A stretch of 64,000 nucleotides of DNA from Brachynemurus nebulosus (GCA_035578155.1 JAPWDM010000001.1:77379972-77443971); one strand, 5' to 3'; counted from the first letter of the stretch, positions 45,801 through 58,439 are shown. The notes: generated by a model not told the origin, from the sequence alone. Program-made: numbers and translations.

Positions 45801-47130
45801 ATGGACTACAGAGATATCTTTTACACACCTGATCAGCCAATGACGTTTACATCTGATGTCAAGCACTCAATCACCACGAAAGACGACCTGCCAATACACA
45901 TACGAAGTTACAGATACCCACACGTCCATAGAGAAGAAATAGCAACGCAAATCGACGAAATGCTCGAGAAAAATATCATCAGACCACCAAACTCTCCATG
46001 GTCATCACCAATATGGATTGTGGCCAAGAAAGCTGATGCTTCTGGAAAGAAGAAATGGCAGCTAGTTATCGATTATAGAAAACTCAATGAAAAGACCATA
46101 GACGACAAGTACCCGTTGCCAAACATCAACGACATCCTGGATAAACTGGGAAAATGTTACTATTTCACTACTTTGGATCTCGCATCAGGTTATCACCAGA
46201 TTGAGCTGGACCCCAAAGACATTCCCAAGACAGCATTCACCGTAGACAATGGTCATTACGAGTTCACACGAATGACATTCGGGTTGAAGAACAGCCACAT
46301 TTAAACGCGTTATGGATAATATGTTGAGACTTAGTCTTAGTATATATGGAAAAACGTCTTAGTATATATGGATGATATCATAATATTCTCTGCATCATTA
46401 ACAGAATATATGGATATGTTAAGGAAAGTTTTCGAAAAACTGAGGCACCACAATTTCAAAACTCAATTGGATAAATGCGAATTTTTGCACAAGGAAATCG
46501 AATTTCTGAGTCACGTAGTCACTACGGAAAGAATCAAGCCTAATCCTCGCAAGATCGAAGCTATCAAACAATTTCCACTACCGAATACCACAACGGAAAT
46601 CAAATCATTTCTTGGATTATTGGGATGTTACCGAAAGTTCATAAAAGACTTTGCAAAAATTACGAGACCGATGACCCAATGCTTACGCAAGGACGTCAAA
46701 ATCAATGTAAACGATCGAGTATACGTTAAAAGTTTTTAATATTGCAAGGCATTATTAATGGGTGATCCGATTTTACAATACCCAGATTTTGAAAAACCTT
46801 TCATTTTAACGACAGATGCTTCTAATTATGCAGTCGGAGCTGTATCATCCCAGAGACCAGTAGGACAAGATAAACCAATTTGCTACGCATCCAGAACCCT
46901 CAATAAAGCAGAGCAGAATTGCAGCACCATTGAAAAATAATTACTGGCAATAGTATGGGCATGTAATCAATTCAGACCATATTTATTTGGACAAAAGTTC
47001 AACATATTCACCGACCACAAACGGTTGAATGGGTATTTTCCTTAAAGGAACCAAACTAAAACTCGTACGTTGGAAGATCAAGTTATTGGGCTACAACTTT
47101 GATTTTGACTACTAACCATGGAAGATAAAC
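45801..47130 (+). pseudogene. Errantivirus reverse transcriptase and RNase H, decayed
   Basis: RT motifs: SSPIWIVAKK, WQLVIDYRKLNEKTI, FTTLDLASGYHQIELD (motif A Asp), TRMTFGLKNS, then a stop at 46302. The frame resumes after a ~15-bp tandem duplication (CTTAGTATATATGGA, 46328-46371) with VYMDDIIIF, the catalytic Tyr-Met-Asp-Asp. After FLGLLGCYRKFIKDFAKI comes a stop at 46737. RNase H follows with [14 protein letters not shown] and FTDHKRLN, interrupted by TAA at about 46938 and 47042. Confidence 0.85.
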
Positions 47131-48650
47131 GCCAATGCTGACGCACTTAGCAGAATACAAACAACTGAGATAAATGCGTTAACATCTAACGAAGTCGAGA
47201 CGGCCCATTCATACGAAGAAAACTTGAACAAAGGAATACGCATCTCGGAACAATCGCTCAACGAATTTTCCAATCAAATTATCATCAGTACGGGACTACG
47301 AGAAAAGGTATACACCGATTATTATTACAAAACAAGAAAACGAACAACAATTGAAGTAATTGAAACACCAACACAACAACAGTGTATCAATTTAATAAAA
47401 GAATATTCCTCACCAAATAAACTTAATTCTACATTGACTGACGACGACTAAATCAACTATATGATAAATATTTTTCTAAATATAAAATAATTAGGAGCAT
47501 GAAATTACTAACTGACATACAGGACGTAGACGAACAGACCAAATTAATTAAAGAATACCACGAGATATCAATTCACCACGGAATTGAAGAAACGTTAAAA
47601 CATTTAAAATGAAATTATTATTTCGTTTTTGTTTTGTTTTTTTTTTGTTTTTTTTTTGTTTTTTTTTTTTTTTTTTTTTTTTTTTGTTGGAGTTATTTCC
47701 ACCAGTGGTAATTATACTATCACCAAGAAAACCAATTATCAAGAATCATCCACCAAAAAATCAAAGAAATTATTATTTTAATAACATGAAATCAAAAATA
47801 ACTACCTACATAAATACATGCGGCACTTGCGTTAAATTTAAATACGAAAGACATCCATTACGATTGAAACAAGAGCAAACCGAACAAGAGACTAAACCCT
47901 TTGAACTACTTCATATAGACATACTTCACATAGAGAAAAATAATGTACTATTTTAGATAAATTTAGTAGATATGCGGAATGTACCATAATACCCTTTAGC
48001 AATCCAAATGAAGTGCTGAAAGTAATCAAAAATTATATAACTAGGAACGGAATCCCCAAAAAAATAGTTCACGACTACGGCTAAGAATTTTCAAACGTAA
48101 TGTTAGGGAATTTCTTAAAATGTACGTTATTGAACATCATATTACCTCTGTACGTAATTCAACTGGTAATTCTCCAGTAGAACGACTACATAATACTATA
48201 TTAGAAATATTACGAATATTAAAGGAAAAGAAAAAACTACCACTAGATGAGTTATTAGACCTAACCATGATTACTCATAACAATTCAATTCATTCTAGTA
48301 TACAATTTACACCCGTTGAGGTAATTAGAGAAGTTCGCGACAATACAGTGTTACAACCCAATAGAGACGCATTAACAGACTACACTAAAGCACGACAAGA
48401 TGAACTAAAAATTATTAAACAAATTATAAAAACGCGAAATGAAAAACAAAAATTAAACGATAATAATGACCAAAGACAAGGACCACCCCAGTTAGAGATA
48501 GGAAACAAAGTATACGTTAAGAACAACCAACGAAATACTAAATTGTTACCCCCTCATAACCCTAAACACGTAACTAAAGACTACAAACTAACCTTCCAGA
48601 ACAAGAAATACAAATACCACATGGCAAAAATAAAACCTAAACGAAAATAA
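47131..48650 (+). pseudogene. Errantivirus integrase, decayed and interrupted
   Basis: HHCC zinc domain HEISIHHGIEETLKHLK ... CGTCVKF is split by a 142-bp poly(T)-headed insertion (47624-47765). Core: LLHIDILHI (first Asp), HDYG then a TAA codon then EFSN (second Asp), and NSPVERLHNTILEIL (Glu). The C-terminal domain ends KYKYHMAKIKPKRK. Multiple stops (47956, 48081) mean no function. Confidence 0.8.
47611..47778 (-). mobile_element. Short poly(A)-tailed retroinsertion with 13-bp target duplication
   Basis: GAAATTATTATTT occurs at 47611-47623 and again at 47766-47778, exactly bracketing 142 bp. The insert begins with a T-rich run on the plus strand (a poly(A) tail on the minus strand) and contains ~75 bp of ordinary sequence. 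This is the signature of LINE-mediated retrotransposition of a 3'-truncated-length RNA in minus orientation. The source is not identified; it may be a gene 3' end or SINE. Confidence 0.75.
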
Positions 48651-48671
48651 TATTGTTACAGGTTTTTAACG

Positions 48672-50090
48672 ATGACGAACACACAACGAATAGAATACCA
48701 TAACATTTCCCACACGAAAGGACTAATTGCACTTAACTTAGATAGTACTAGGATAGTTTCACATTACAATAATTTAATTCATATTATTAATTTAACTAGT
48801 ATTAGAGGCACACTAGAACATTTAAAGTATAATATTTCCAATGTTGAATTTAATGAAACACTATATTACAATATCAAGAATTTAAAGGATTTATAAAATA
48901 GGATTGTACAAAATTTAGATAACTTGGAACTTAAAGTCAAACGCAATAAAAGGGGTTTAATTAACGGGTTAGGTTCAATAATTAAAACAATATCGGGAAA
49001 CATGGATAACAGTGATGCAATCAAAATTAATAAACAAATAGAAACACTTAAAAATAATGAACTATTAATAAAAGAATAAATCAACAACATAAATACGCAA
49101 ATGTTAGAACGTTTTAATAATGTCACGGAATTCATTAATGCAGAACAAACCAAATTAAAAATCCTTGCTAACGCAATGAAAACTTACCCACACATTGAAC
49201 AACAACTGTTTCAATTTCAATATTACTTCTCAGTTCAGTCACAATTGCAATATTTGAATCAACATATTAATGACAAAGTATTATCAATAAAATTAGCTAA
49301 ATTAAATATAATTTCCAAACACATTCTTACGCGAAACGAACTAAAATTAATATATACCAATTTGAAAGAGAACATCAAAATTTTAAGCGATGAACACCTG
49401 CACTAATTATTAAAATTAAAAGCTTATTACAACGGAACTAATATCATATTTGCAGTCATGATCCCTCAATTTAAAACTGATACTTTTAACACTGTTAAAA
49501 TACGTCCACTCCCAGAAAATCATCAAGTAATCAAACCCAAAACCAATCTGATCCTACAAAATAAAAGCCACTTCCAATTCCTCGAGAAGACTTGCGACAA
49601 AATAGAACAGGAATATATTTGCCCACCTGTGAAGTTAACACCAAAAGAAGCCAACACCTACGAAATCAAGCTATTGGAAAATATGCCAGCCCAATGTACC
49701 TTACATCGTACCATGGAAGAAGAATTTATTGAAGAAATAGAAGAAAACCACATCATTGTAATAACCAACCACACAATCAACATCACAAATAATTGCGGAA
49801 AAAACATTACCAATTTTATTGGTAAGCTCCATATCATAACAAATCTGTACTACGTCACAATTAATCAAGTAACATATGGGACGTTAAGCCGTTCAACCGA
49901 CAACATAATCCTGGAAAAAATCCTTTATAATACAATTAATATAACTGACATATCTAAAAACATTAATTTGGATTTGTTGCAGTTAAAACATTTGGAAAAC
50001 ACAGACACTTTACAACTTATGAAAATACAACATTACGCGCACATCAGTATCACAACTATCATCATTGGAATTCTGATAGCAACATTCTGA
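48672..50090 (+). pseudogene. Errantivirus env, decayed
   Basis: Pieces in changing frames: 48672-48896, a segment from ~48899 holding a basic R-x-K-R furin-type site followed by a Gly-rich hydrophobic stretch typical of the F-like fusion peptide, 49101-49406 (helical, heptad-like), and 49458-50090, Asn-glycosylation-rich and ending in a hydrophobic C-terminal anchor (ISITTIIIGILIATF). Stops at 48894, 49077 and 49404 break it. The family is baculovirus-F-like Env of insect errantiviruses. Confidence 0.75.
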
Positions 50091-50190
50091 TAGCAACAGA
50101 ACAAGAAGACATTCCAGAAATGGTCCGGTGGAAAATGCAGTCACTCAATTCCCTTTCAAAATTGAACTCCCATCTTAAGGAGGGAGGAGG

Positions 50191-50569
50191 TATGAACTCT
50201 GGACTAGCCACCTTAATAGAACATCAGCTAATCTTCAAACTGTATCATTAAAAACACCCATAGGATATGTAACCAATGTCATACAAGTTTCAAGAGAGAG
50301 GTAGTCCAACATGTGAACTAATATCCATTAAGTATACCCACAGGATACACAACCAATGTCATTCCAAGAAGTAACAGGAAATTTAACTGTATATAAGTCA
50401 AGACACAAAAGGAACATTTAGCATTCGCTCATAATACAAGTCACCGGAATCAACTACGTATAACCAACTGGAACACCGCGGTGGAAAATTAAACTATTTT
50501 ATTATTGTAATACTTTTAAAATTTTGTATTGTTGTAAAAATAATTTTTTTAAACATAAACTTCAATCGA
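50191..50569 (+). repeat. Errantivirus 3' LTR
   Basis: Begins right after the purine tract AAGGGAGGAGG-like (50177-50190) with TATGAACTCTGG and ends at CTTCAATCGA. It contains a TATA box (TATATAA, about 50390) and a pair of ~75-bp diverged direct repeats (CCCATAGGATATGTAACC and CCCACAGGATACACAACC). Confidence 0.75.
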
Positions 50570-51293
<724 letters not shown>

Positions 51294-51450
51294 GCTTGGA
51301 TATGTAAACTAATTACTAGCGTGTGGGAGTATTTCATCCTTGCCAATTACATTTGGTTATTAATGGAGGGTCTCTACTTACACAACCTAATTTTCACGTC
51401 ACTATTGTCTGACAGTAGTGCAATTACAGTGTATATTTATTTCGGATGGG
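51294..51450 (+). CDS. Class B GPCR exon: TM3 (partial gene)
   Basis: Phase-0 start after TTTGTTACAG, 52 codons plus one base, donor TGGG/GTAAGT. Encodes AWICKLITSVWEYFILANYI plus WLLMEGLYLHNLIF, the family's TM3 hallmark: the disulfide Cys (ICKL), FILANY.W and EGLYLH. It then encodes TSLLSDSSAIT and the start of TM4 (VYIYFGWG). Matches in phase with the TM2 exon 16 kb upstream. TM4-TM7 exons were not recognised in the remaining 12 kb, so the gene probably continues past the window or its exons lie in sequence I could not resolve. Confidence 0.88.
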
Positions 51451-51813
51451 GTAAGTAATAACATTAATACCTAAAAAAATATCTAATTCCGTTTGTACGT
51501 GATAAACTAGATCCAAAAAAAAGTTGATATGGAGAGATGCATTGTATTTATGGGTAATTAGGACACTGATCCTGGATATAATAAATCGACAAATAAAAAT
51601 TTCTTTATTTTTAGATACTTATTTTAAGTATTTTAAGTAAATTAAGTAAATTTTATTTCACAAACATTTTTTATACACAGAAGACAGAAATAAACTTTCT
51701 ATCTCTATAGTAGCGAGATTACTATAGTAGCGAAGTTTATAGTAGATAAACTTTCTATCTCCATAGTAGCCAAAAGATGACATAAAATTTCTCTCCCCCA
51801 CTAAACGCACAAC
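51451..51813 (+). other. GPCR intron; no gene seen
   Basis: AT-rich. A short repeat CTATCTCYATAGTAGC occurs at about 51700 and 51757. Confidence 0.4.
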
Positions 51814-54473
51814 ATTACTAACAAGGAAAGGTATCCAACTGTATCTCTCAGAAATTTTTGAAACTTTGGTGGATTGTAAATCTTATTAAAGCTAATCACG
51901 AGCCATATTTCGTTCGTGCCCATAAGCGGTTTAAGGGGGTGAAACTCACCCCTGAAAATTGGAGTTTTTTTCAATTTTCTTAAATATCTTGGAAATGGTA
52001 AAAGCTGTAGTAGGGAAACTATATATATATTTGTAAATGGCTATTTAAGATCTTTATTATGATACCAAAGTTAAAGTTATAAAATAATTGGGTTTTCATC
52101 CCCCACCCGAACTCCTAATTTTATCAGGTATTTTTTGGTAAAGGAGGAGGCTGTTATGTGTAAATAAAAGAATTTTTAATTAATATATTTTACATCATAC
52201 CAGTTTATTTTTTGTTGCATAAATACACCCATTGCTAATATTAACTTGGGAAAAATTTTAACACTCTGATTTAATAATTAGCAAAAATATAATCAAAGAA
52301 TCTCGTATTTTAGTAAAGAATTGTTACAAACTTGCGATATACTTTAAAGTACATAATTTAGGTCGTGGTTATATAGGAAGCTTGCACGCGCGTGTAATAC
52401 AAACGCGAGTGAGCGCTTACACGCGCCTGTAAGCGCGAGCACGCGCGTGTAAATTTGCTTCTTTTAATTTACACGCGCGTGCAAGCGTTTATGTACAGTG
52501 GTTATATAAAATCCTTGATATTTTTCATAAGGTAAACAAACAAATTAGAAGACTGCACTGCACGGTTCCTTTACATATAAATAAGACCGATCATTAAAAT
52601 AGGGAAGACTCAAAAACTTTCATAATATTGTAACTGACAGTGGCTAATATTTCTCAGAAATGTAGTTAACAACCATTTAAATATATTGTTTACCGAAAGC
52701 GTCTTAAAAATTATCGGTGAGAAATCGTATATACCTATTTAAAATAAACCGAGGACTGTAATATAAAGGTAAATATTTAATTTCATTAAAAATGTGACCC
52801 GTCCTATTTTGCATATAGAATGAATAGAAACAAATCAAAAGGGCCGGCATTCCTTTATATACAAATAAGACCGACAATTAAAATAAGAAAAATCCAAAAA
52901 CTTTTATAACATTACAATTTATAATGGATACTAATGCGGCTACAAAGAATAGGTGTGTAAGCATTTAGAATATGAATTTTCACAAATTAAATCTCTCAAA
53001 TTTTAATTTTTAATTCAAGTTATTGTTAAAAATTTATTTATTTATTGTTGTTATTTATCATTAAAAAAAAGCATTTATTATGAAAAATGCTAAAAATGTT
53101 AAAATCTGACAAAATAAACCATTTACTCGCGCCTGCACGCGCGTGCAAAAATCTACAAGCGCGTGTAAGAGCGAATAGAAGTTTGCAAGCGCGAGTAAAC
53201 GCGTGTAAATAAATGACTACAAAACCACTGCATACAAATTCAATGTAACAATATATACGAGTGTGCACGCGCTTGTGTTACACGCGCGTGCAAGCTTTCT
53301 ATATAACCACGACCTTAGAAGGAAAAAATACACTGCAACTCCCCCCTCCCCTCCCTTATGCTTTACCGATATCTATACAAATCTTATTTACTTATTTATT
53401 TATTTATTTTTATTTATCCATACAATTGTCAATATTTTAAGGTTTGTAATCTACACAATTATAATATTGTTCCTAAAAATGTTCAAAACAAAATTATTGT
53501 CCATACTAACCACATCTTATAAAAACCGATTTACCACATACACTACACTTTGGTGCTTCTCTTTCTTCTTTGAAAAAGCAATATGTTACAGAATTTTCAA
53601 AACTTTCTGGTCGTTGGTCAATATATTTACTTTTATACGATCCATACTTGAACAAATTTTGAAAACAAGGCGGCGAAAACTGATTGTGAGCTTGTTAGGA
53701 ATATTGTTAAGGCGATGTAAATCGATATCATACTCATTTAGAATTACATTATCCGAAAATAATCTAATGAATTGTTTCCAGAGTTGAAATCCATAGAAAT
53801 CCATAACATTTAGACATAGAGGTTAAAACATTGATAATTGTATAGATAAATAAAAATAAGTAAATAAGATTTGTATACATATCGGTAAAGCATGGGGTGG
53901 GGAGTTGCAGTGTATTTTTTCTTTCTAAATTATGTATTTTAAAGTATATTGTAAGTTTGTAACAATTCATTGCTGTAAAATACGACATTCTTTGACCATA
54001 TTTTTGCTCATTATTAAATAAAAAAGTTAAAATTTTTCCCAAGTTAATATTAGCAAAGGGTGTCTTTATGCAAAAAGAAATAAACTGGTGTGGTGTAAAA
54101 TATATTAATTAAAAATTCTTTTATTTACACATAACAGCCTCCTCTTTTACCAAATAACAGCTGATAAAATTAGGGGTTGGGGGTGGGGGATGAAACCTCA
54201 ATAATTTTATAATTTTAATTTTGGTATTATAATAAAGATCTTAAAGTGCCATTTACAAATACATATAGTTTCCCTACCAAAGCTCTTACCATTTCCAAGA
54301 TATTTAAGAAAATTGAAAAAAAGTCCAATTTTCAGGGGTGAGTTTCACCCCCTTAAACCGTTTATGGGCACGAACGAAATATGGCTCGTGATTAGTTTTA
54401 ATAAGATCTACAATCCACCAAAGTTTCAAAAATTTCTGAGAGATACAGTTGGATACCTTTCCTTGTAAGTAAT
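51814..54473. mobile_element. 2.7-kb foldback element, disrupted by a MITE
   Basis: The outer ends ATTACTAACAAGGAAAGGTA (51814) and TACCTTTCCTTGTAAGTAAT (54473) begin inverted arms of about 670 bp. The left arm is 51814-52360 plus 53318-53440, the right arm 53820-54473. They include GGGGGTGAAACTCACCCCTGA and TGTTATGTGTAAATAAAAGAA. The centre (53441-53819) has an open stretch on the minus strand (MDFYGFQLWKQFIRLFSDNV...) that is not recognised. Removing the 954-bp MITE makes the two arms collinear. Confidence 0.8.
52361..53314. mobile_element. 954-bp Harbinger-type MITE with TTA target duplication
   Basis: Terminal inverted repeats start GGTCGTGGTTATATAGGAAG and continue CTTGCACGCGCGTGTAA; the right end is CTATATAACCACGACC. 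TTA precedes (52358-52360) and follows (53315-53317). Inside each end are clusters of CACGCGCGTG-type motifs (52385-52490 and 53130-53290). No transposase. TTA plus GG- ends fit PIF-Harbinger. Confidence 0.88.
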
Positions 54474-54928
54474 TGTGTATGTGACATACATCACGCTAAT
54501 TCTCTGGTAGGTAGATAACCTTCTTCTGATCTCTGCAGTTTTCGCCGAATCATTTAGTTAATTGGTATTTGCGTGGGCGCAGACAGCCTATTTGATCTTG
54601 CCGCCCCGGAAATGACTATTATTTTAATTAGTTGGGTCAATGTTATTTTTAGCGTTGTAACTTGTTAGCAGAGTGAGGGATCGGAAATATATTTCTACTT
54701 TTACAATAGCATATAGAAATTGTTTCCAATCGTCCAGAGCAGAAAAATATATTTCTACAATGCCTCAGCTCGAGCTAGTTTTCCTACTTTCAGTCGTTAT
54801 ACAAAATTTTGCATTTAAACAAGTTGAAGGTAATGTATACATGCGGTATCGCTGTAGAGAGCTAACTTAATTTCATATATGAATTTTTATCAGCTTTCAC
54901 CCTTAAATAGATTTATGTATATATTATA
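54474..54928. other. No gene seen
   Basis: A short duplication of AGCATATAGAAATTGTTTCC-like and AAATATATTTCTAC motifs is present at 54688-54760. A 65-codon frame (54673-54870) is unconvincing. Confidence 0.35.
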
Positions 54929-56044
54929 GTCAAAGGTCGATATACAGCCTCTTCGCGGAATGACTCGTTTATCCTAGGTTTGGCTAACGCCTTTCGGCAA
55001 ACCCCGAAATCGGTTCCTGTTTCGGCCTTTGACTGATGTGTTTTTAGTCAAACCTAGATGTACCTAACTTTTAATGTCAATCGTCGAAAGTAAAATAATT
55101 TGTTTCGGGGTTTTCCTAGTCTATCCTAGAAGCGACTAAGGCACATTCGGTCAAACGTCGATTTGTACTGCACTTGTTGTATGTTTAAACAGGTTTTTGC
55201 ATGCGAGCCTAATTCTTTGCGGTATTTCAATAAATGTATTTGTAATTCCGTATTTGTGCATTGAACGTGCGAGAGTGTAAGCTTAAAGATGTGTGAATCA
55301 AACTGTGCTGTGACTGAAAACGCGGATAAAAAATCTTTGAAAGCTAAGCTTATGCAGAAAATATCTAATCTGAATAAGTATAAGTGTTCATTTTATACAG
55401 AGTGTGGGGACAAAATACGGAATAATAAACACACTTTTTGCTAGGAATCAGATACAAGAATGCAAAGAGAAATTTCTTAATTTGGAAGATGTACCCGACG
55501 TTCAGCTTTCTCTGAGGGAGATAATGCAAAAGATTCTAAGTTTGGGAGTCAAAGTTTTATAAAATGCCACTGTAGTAAAAAATACTTGCATCAAAATTGT
55601 GTAAATGTAAAAGATTGAACGTATTGTACAACTAAAAATGCCATAGCGCCTCACCTTGTCAAAATAAAGATGAATTTTTTTTTTCATTTTTTCATTAATT
55701 TCATACCTATTGTCATGATACAAAATAATAATAACCAATTTTATTTCTTGTTGTAATTATTTGTCAATTCATTCCTAAAATATAGGAACAATAAACATTA
55801 AAATTACAAATATTCTTTTATTATAGCCAATAATCAAATAATTTAGGTCTGACTGGTCAAACCCCGATTTCATCAAATTGAGTTTCGGCGTTTGACTGTC
55901 CAAATTAGTCTCTCCTAGGATTAACCAAAAATTCGTTAGTAAAAGGTAGAAAAGCGCTGTTCGTTTGGACTTTGACTGAGACGTTATGTCAGACCTGAGG
56001 TTTGACTAGGCAAACTTAGGAGCGCCGGCGCTTCGGTATTTGAC
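54929..56044 (+). mobile_element. KRBA2/Ginger-like transposon, internal-deletion derivative
   Basis: The ends GTCAAAGGTCGA and GGTATTTGAC are inverted, flanked by TATA on both sides (54925-54928, 56045-56048), consistent with a 4-bp target duplication. GTTTGACTAGGCAAAC- and GTCAAACC-type repeats crowd both termini (54950-55060, 55850-56030). The coding remnant at 55289-55618 resembles the two ends of KRAB-A-domain-containing-protein-2-like integrases with the catalytic middle removed. Confidence 0.5.
55289..55618 (+). pseudogene. KRBA2/Ginger-like integrase remnant (N-terminus joined to C-terminus)
   Basis: Starts MCESNCAVTENADKK, then KLMQKISNLNKYK, and later in other frames FLNLEDVPDVQLSLREI and QSFIKCHCSKKYLHQNC. 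The F-x-x-L-x-D-V-P...S-L-R-E and Cys-x-Cys tail is what I associate with the C-terminus of these integrase-like proteins. The zinc and DDE core (several hundred residues) is absent, and a stop lies near 55441. Confidence 0.45.
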
Positions 56045-57500
56045 TATAACATATATAATGTTAACAATTTACATATACATACTACACAAATTTTGTTTTG
56101 TTATGCAAATGTGATATAAGACTCTTTCTCAAATAAAAATAATTACTATAAATATACAACAATAGTAAAAAATGTTAATCTTATTGTTAGTAAAGATTCT
56201 TACAACGTATCAGATTCTTTTAACTACGTGTTATCGTGAGATTAGAAAAACAAAATCGCCTAACCCTATTGCATGCTTGATTAGGTGCATATCTAAGTCC
56301 ATTAAAAAGCAATGAACATCGATGATTTTCTTTCACATAAGACTAGATCATAAATACTGCTGATTTATAACATAATGTCTTTTGAAAGTATTATAAGCGG
56401 ACTTGTGTAATTTATTTACAACTCGTTAAATAGTCTTTACAAGCATAGTGACGTTAAATAGTAGGTGTTTCAAATCTGTAGTTTATACTAATACTTCATT
56501 ACCTATATTGTCTTTCATCTCAACTCAACATCTATATTACTGCTAAAATATAATAAACCCTAGAGAGATTTACCAGATATTGTCATAGAAAAAAAGTTCT
56601 TGGTAAATTGCCAGTATAGCTTATTAATTATAACTTACAAAGATTGACAAGTTTTGATACTGATCTTCTACTTGCTCTTAAAAATTAAATAAATTACAAC
56701 CTTTATAATCATAGCGACGTCATCAACAATATCAAGACAGATGTGAAGATAACAAGGAAAAAGCAAGACTTTTGCTAAAACATAAAAAAACCCTTGATTT
56801 ACTCAAGGCATGTAGTATTTATGCGGCCACTTGACAACGTAATGTAATTTTAGTTCAACTAACAATTCAACGAAATGTAGTTTTAGCTCAACTAACCATT
56901 TTGTCGTACATCCTCGGCTTAACCATATTTGGGTTTAGGATTTTTTAAGTATTCGATATAAAACCTGCAAATATGAAAATTGGGTTCGGAGATTATTAAA
57001 CATATACACTCACATGATATATAATTATTGAAATATTTCTTATTTTAAACACTTGGTATATTACATACATAATGGGTCGATTCTGTAACTCACGTTTAAC
57101 AGTCTGTAAAAATAACATAATGTTATGATCAACTCTCTGTTAGAAAACATTTTACAGTCTGTTAAAAATATGCATATTTTGGTATTCTGTATGTCGTTCT
57201 GTTTATACTCACTGTTAGGTGAAATATACTATTGAATAAAATACACAGTAACTTCAGGATAATTACCTTGGTTACATCTAAGCTGAGATACTTTCATTGA
57301 TATCTTTGGAATGTTTCGAAAGTATTATCGGTATCAATCTCTAATGTATACAAATAAATAGAGATATCGTATTGTGAAATAAGCAGGCGCCCTATTTTAA
57401 TGTTGCATTTTTTTTTTATTTACGTTTGCTTACTGTTTTTGGCGTTCGGGACGTTTTGTAGTTTTGTGTTTTTTTGTAAACTACATGAATAAAAAGAAAA
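56045..57500. other. AT-rich; left flank of Harbinger element 2
   Basis: A MITE-end remnant (GCGGCCACTTGACAACG, 56822) is related to the MITE in the palindrome arms. AACAGTCTGTAAAA and ACAGTCTGTTAAAA repeats around 57095-57170, with TTAACAG/CTGTAAAG counterparts at 60000-60050, may be subterminal repeats of the next element. No gene. Confidence 0.4.
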
Positions 57501-58439
57501 ATGGAAAGTCACGATTGCAGTCAAAGTTTATTGACATTTGGACTTAGTCCAATTTTAAATAAAAGCCGAAAAAGGCTACAGAAAACTAGTACCGAGCAGT
57601 ACGAAATTTATCTAAATAAAATGGAAAACGACAACATATTTACAACCAGTATCATTAATCCTGCCGTAAATTCAAATTACATTGAAAAACTCTGGAATAA
57701 GCTCTCTGCTGAATTGAATGCAGTCGGTAGTGGACCAATGTTGAAAGTCAGCGAGTGGAAAAAAGTAAGTACAAAATTCAAGTGATTTATAGAAAATGTA
57801 GCAAATTAATTATAAAATGATATTATTTTACAGAGATTCAATGATTGGAAGAATTCCACTCCCGCGAAATATCGCCGACTGCATGAAGAGAGTCAGAGAA
57901 CGGGAGGCGGGCCTCTTTCCACGCTCAAATTATCAGAATTGGAAGAGAGAGCATTAAGTGTTTGGGGAAAGGCTGCAGTGACTGGCATCTCTACCGTAAA
58001 TGTTACAGGAGGACTGCAGTCTCCACACCAAGAAACATCTACAAATGAAAATTCGGAAAATTTTATCACTAAAAATGTTTCCACCGAACAAAAAGAAACT
58101 AATGAAGAGGATGTGGCGTTGACAGAGGATGTGGCATTGACAGAGGATGTGCTTGAATTGGTAGAGATGAAAGCGAAGCCACAAACTCAAAGAGGCCTCC
58201 TGAGAATAGGAAAAGAAAAAGGCAGTCAAAAAATACAGTAAAAGATATAGGAGAAAGGTTATTAGACGTCTATGAAAAAGATGTTAAAAATGAAAAGAAA
58301 TTGGAATTCGAAGAAAGAAGGTTGGTATTAGAAGAAAGAAAGCTAGCATTAGAAGAAAAAAGGCTAAACCTTGAAGAAAAAAGATTGGAATTTGAAATTT
58401 GTAAATATAAACATCAAAATCATGATTTTATTTTTTAAC
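57501..58439 (+). pseudogene. PIF-Harbinger Myb/SANT partner protein (element 2), one frameshift
   Basis: Exon 1 57501-57764 (MESHDCSQSLLTFGLSPILN ... YEIYLNKMENDNIF ... LWNKLSAELNAVGSGP) has donor AAA/GTAAGT. Exon 2 begins 57834 after TTTTACAG (RFNDWKNSTPAKYRRLHEES, TGGGPLSTLKLSELEERALSVWG). The tryptophan spacing (W...W..W) is that of the SANT/zeste-like DNA-binding domain. A direct repeat EDVALTEDVALTEDV follows. Near 58190 the frame shifts by one base. The coiled-coil tail (EERRLVLEERKLALEEKRLN) is then read in another frame to 58439. Only this lesion was found, so decay is recent. Confidence 0.7.

Larger units (their letters stand above)
43234..50569 (+). mobile_element. Degenerate errantivirus (gypsy-type LTR retrotransposon with env)
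   Basis: Order on the plus strand: 51-bp residual 5' LTR (43234-43284), tRNA-primer-like site (43293-43311), gag, protease, reverse transcriptase, RNase H, integrase, env, purine tract (50177-50190) and a ~380-bp 3' LTR. All coding regions carry stops and frameshifts, so this copy cannot be autonomous. It lies in the intron of the class B GPCR on the same strand. Its family (gag-pol-env, Ser-tRNA-like primer site, insect host) matches Errantivirus/Metaviridae. Confidence 0.9.

Noticed and set aside
53263..53787. 174-codon plus-strand frame
   Set aside because: Low-complexity, runs from the MITE end through TTTATTTATT repeats and is opposite to an equally open minus-strand frame.
51451..57500. 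TM4-TM7 exons of the class B GPCR
   Set aside because: Searched by eye for class B TM4-TM7 signatures and found none that I could defend.
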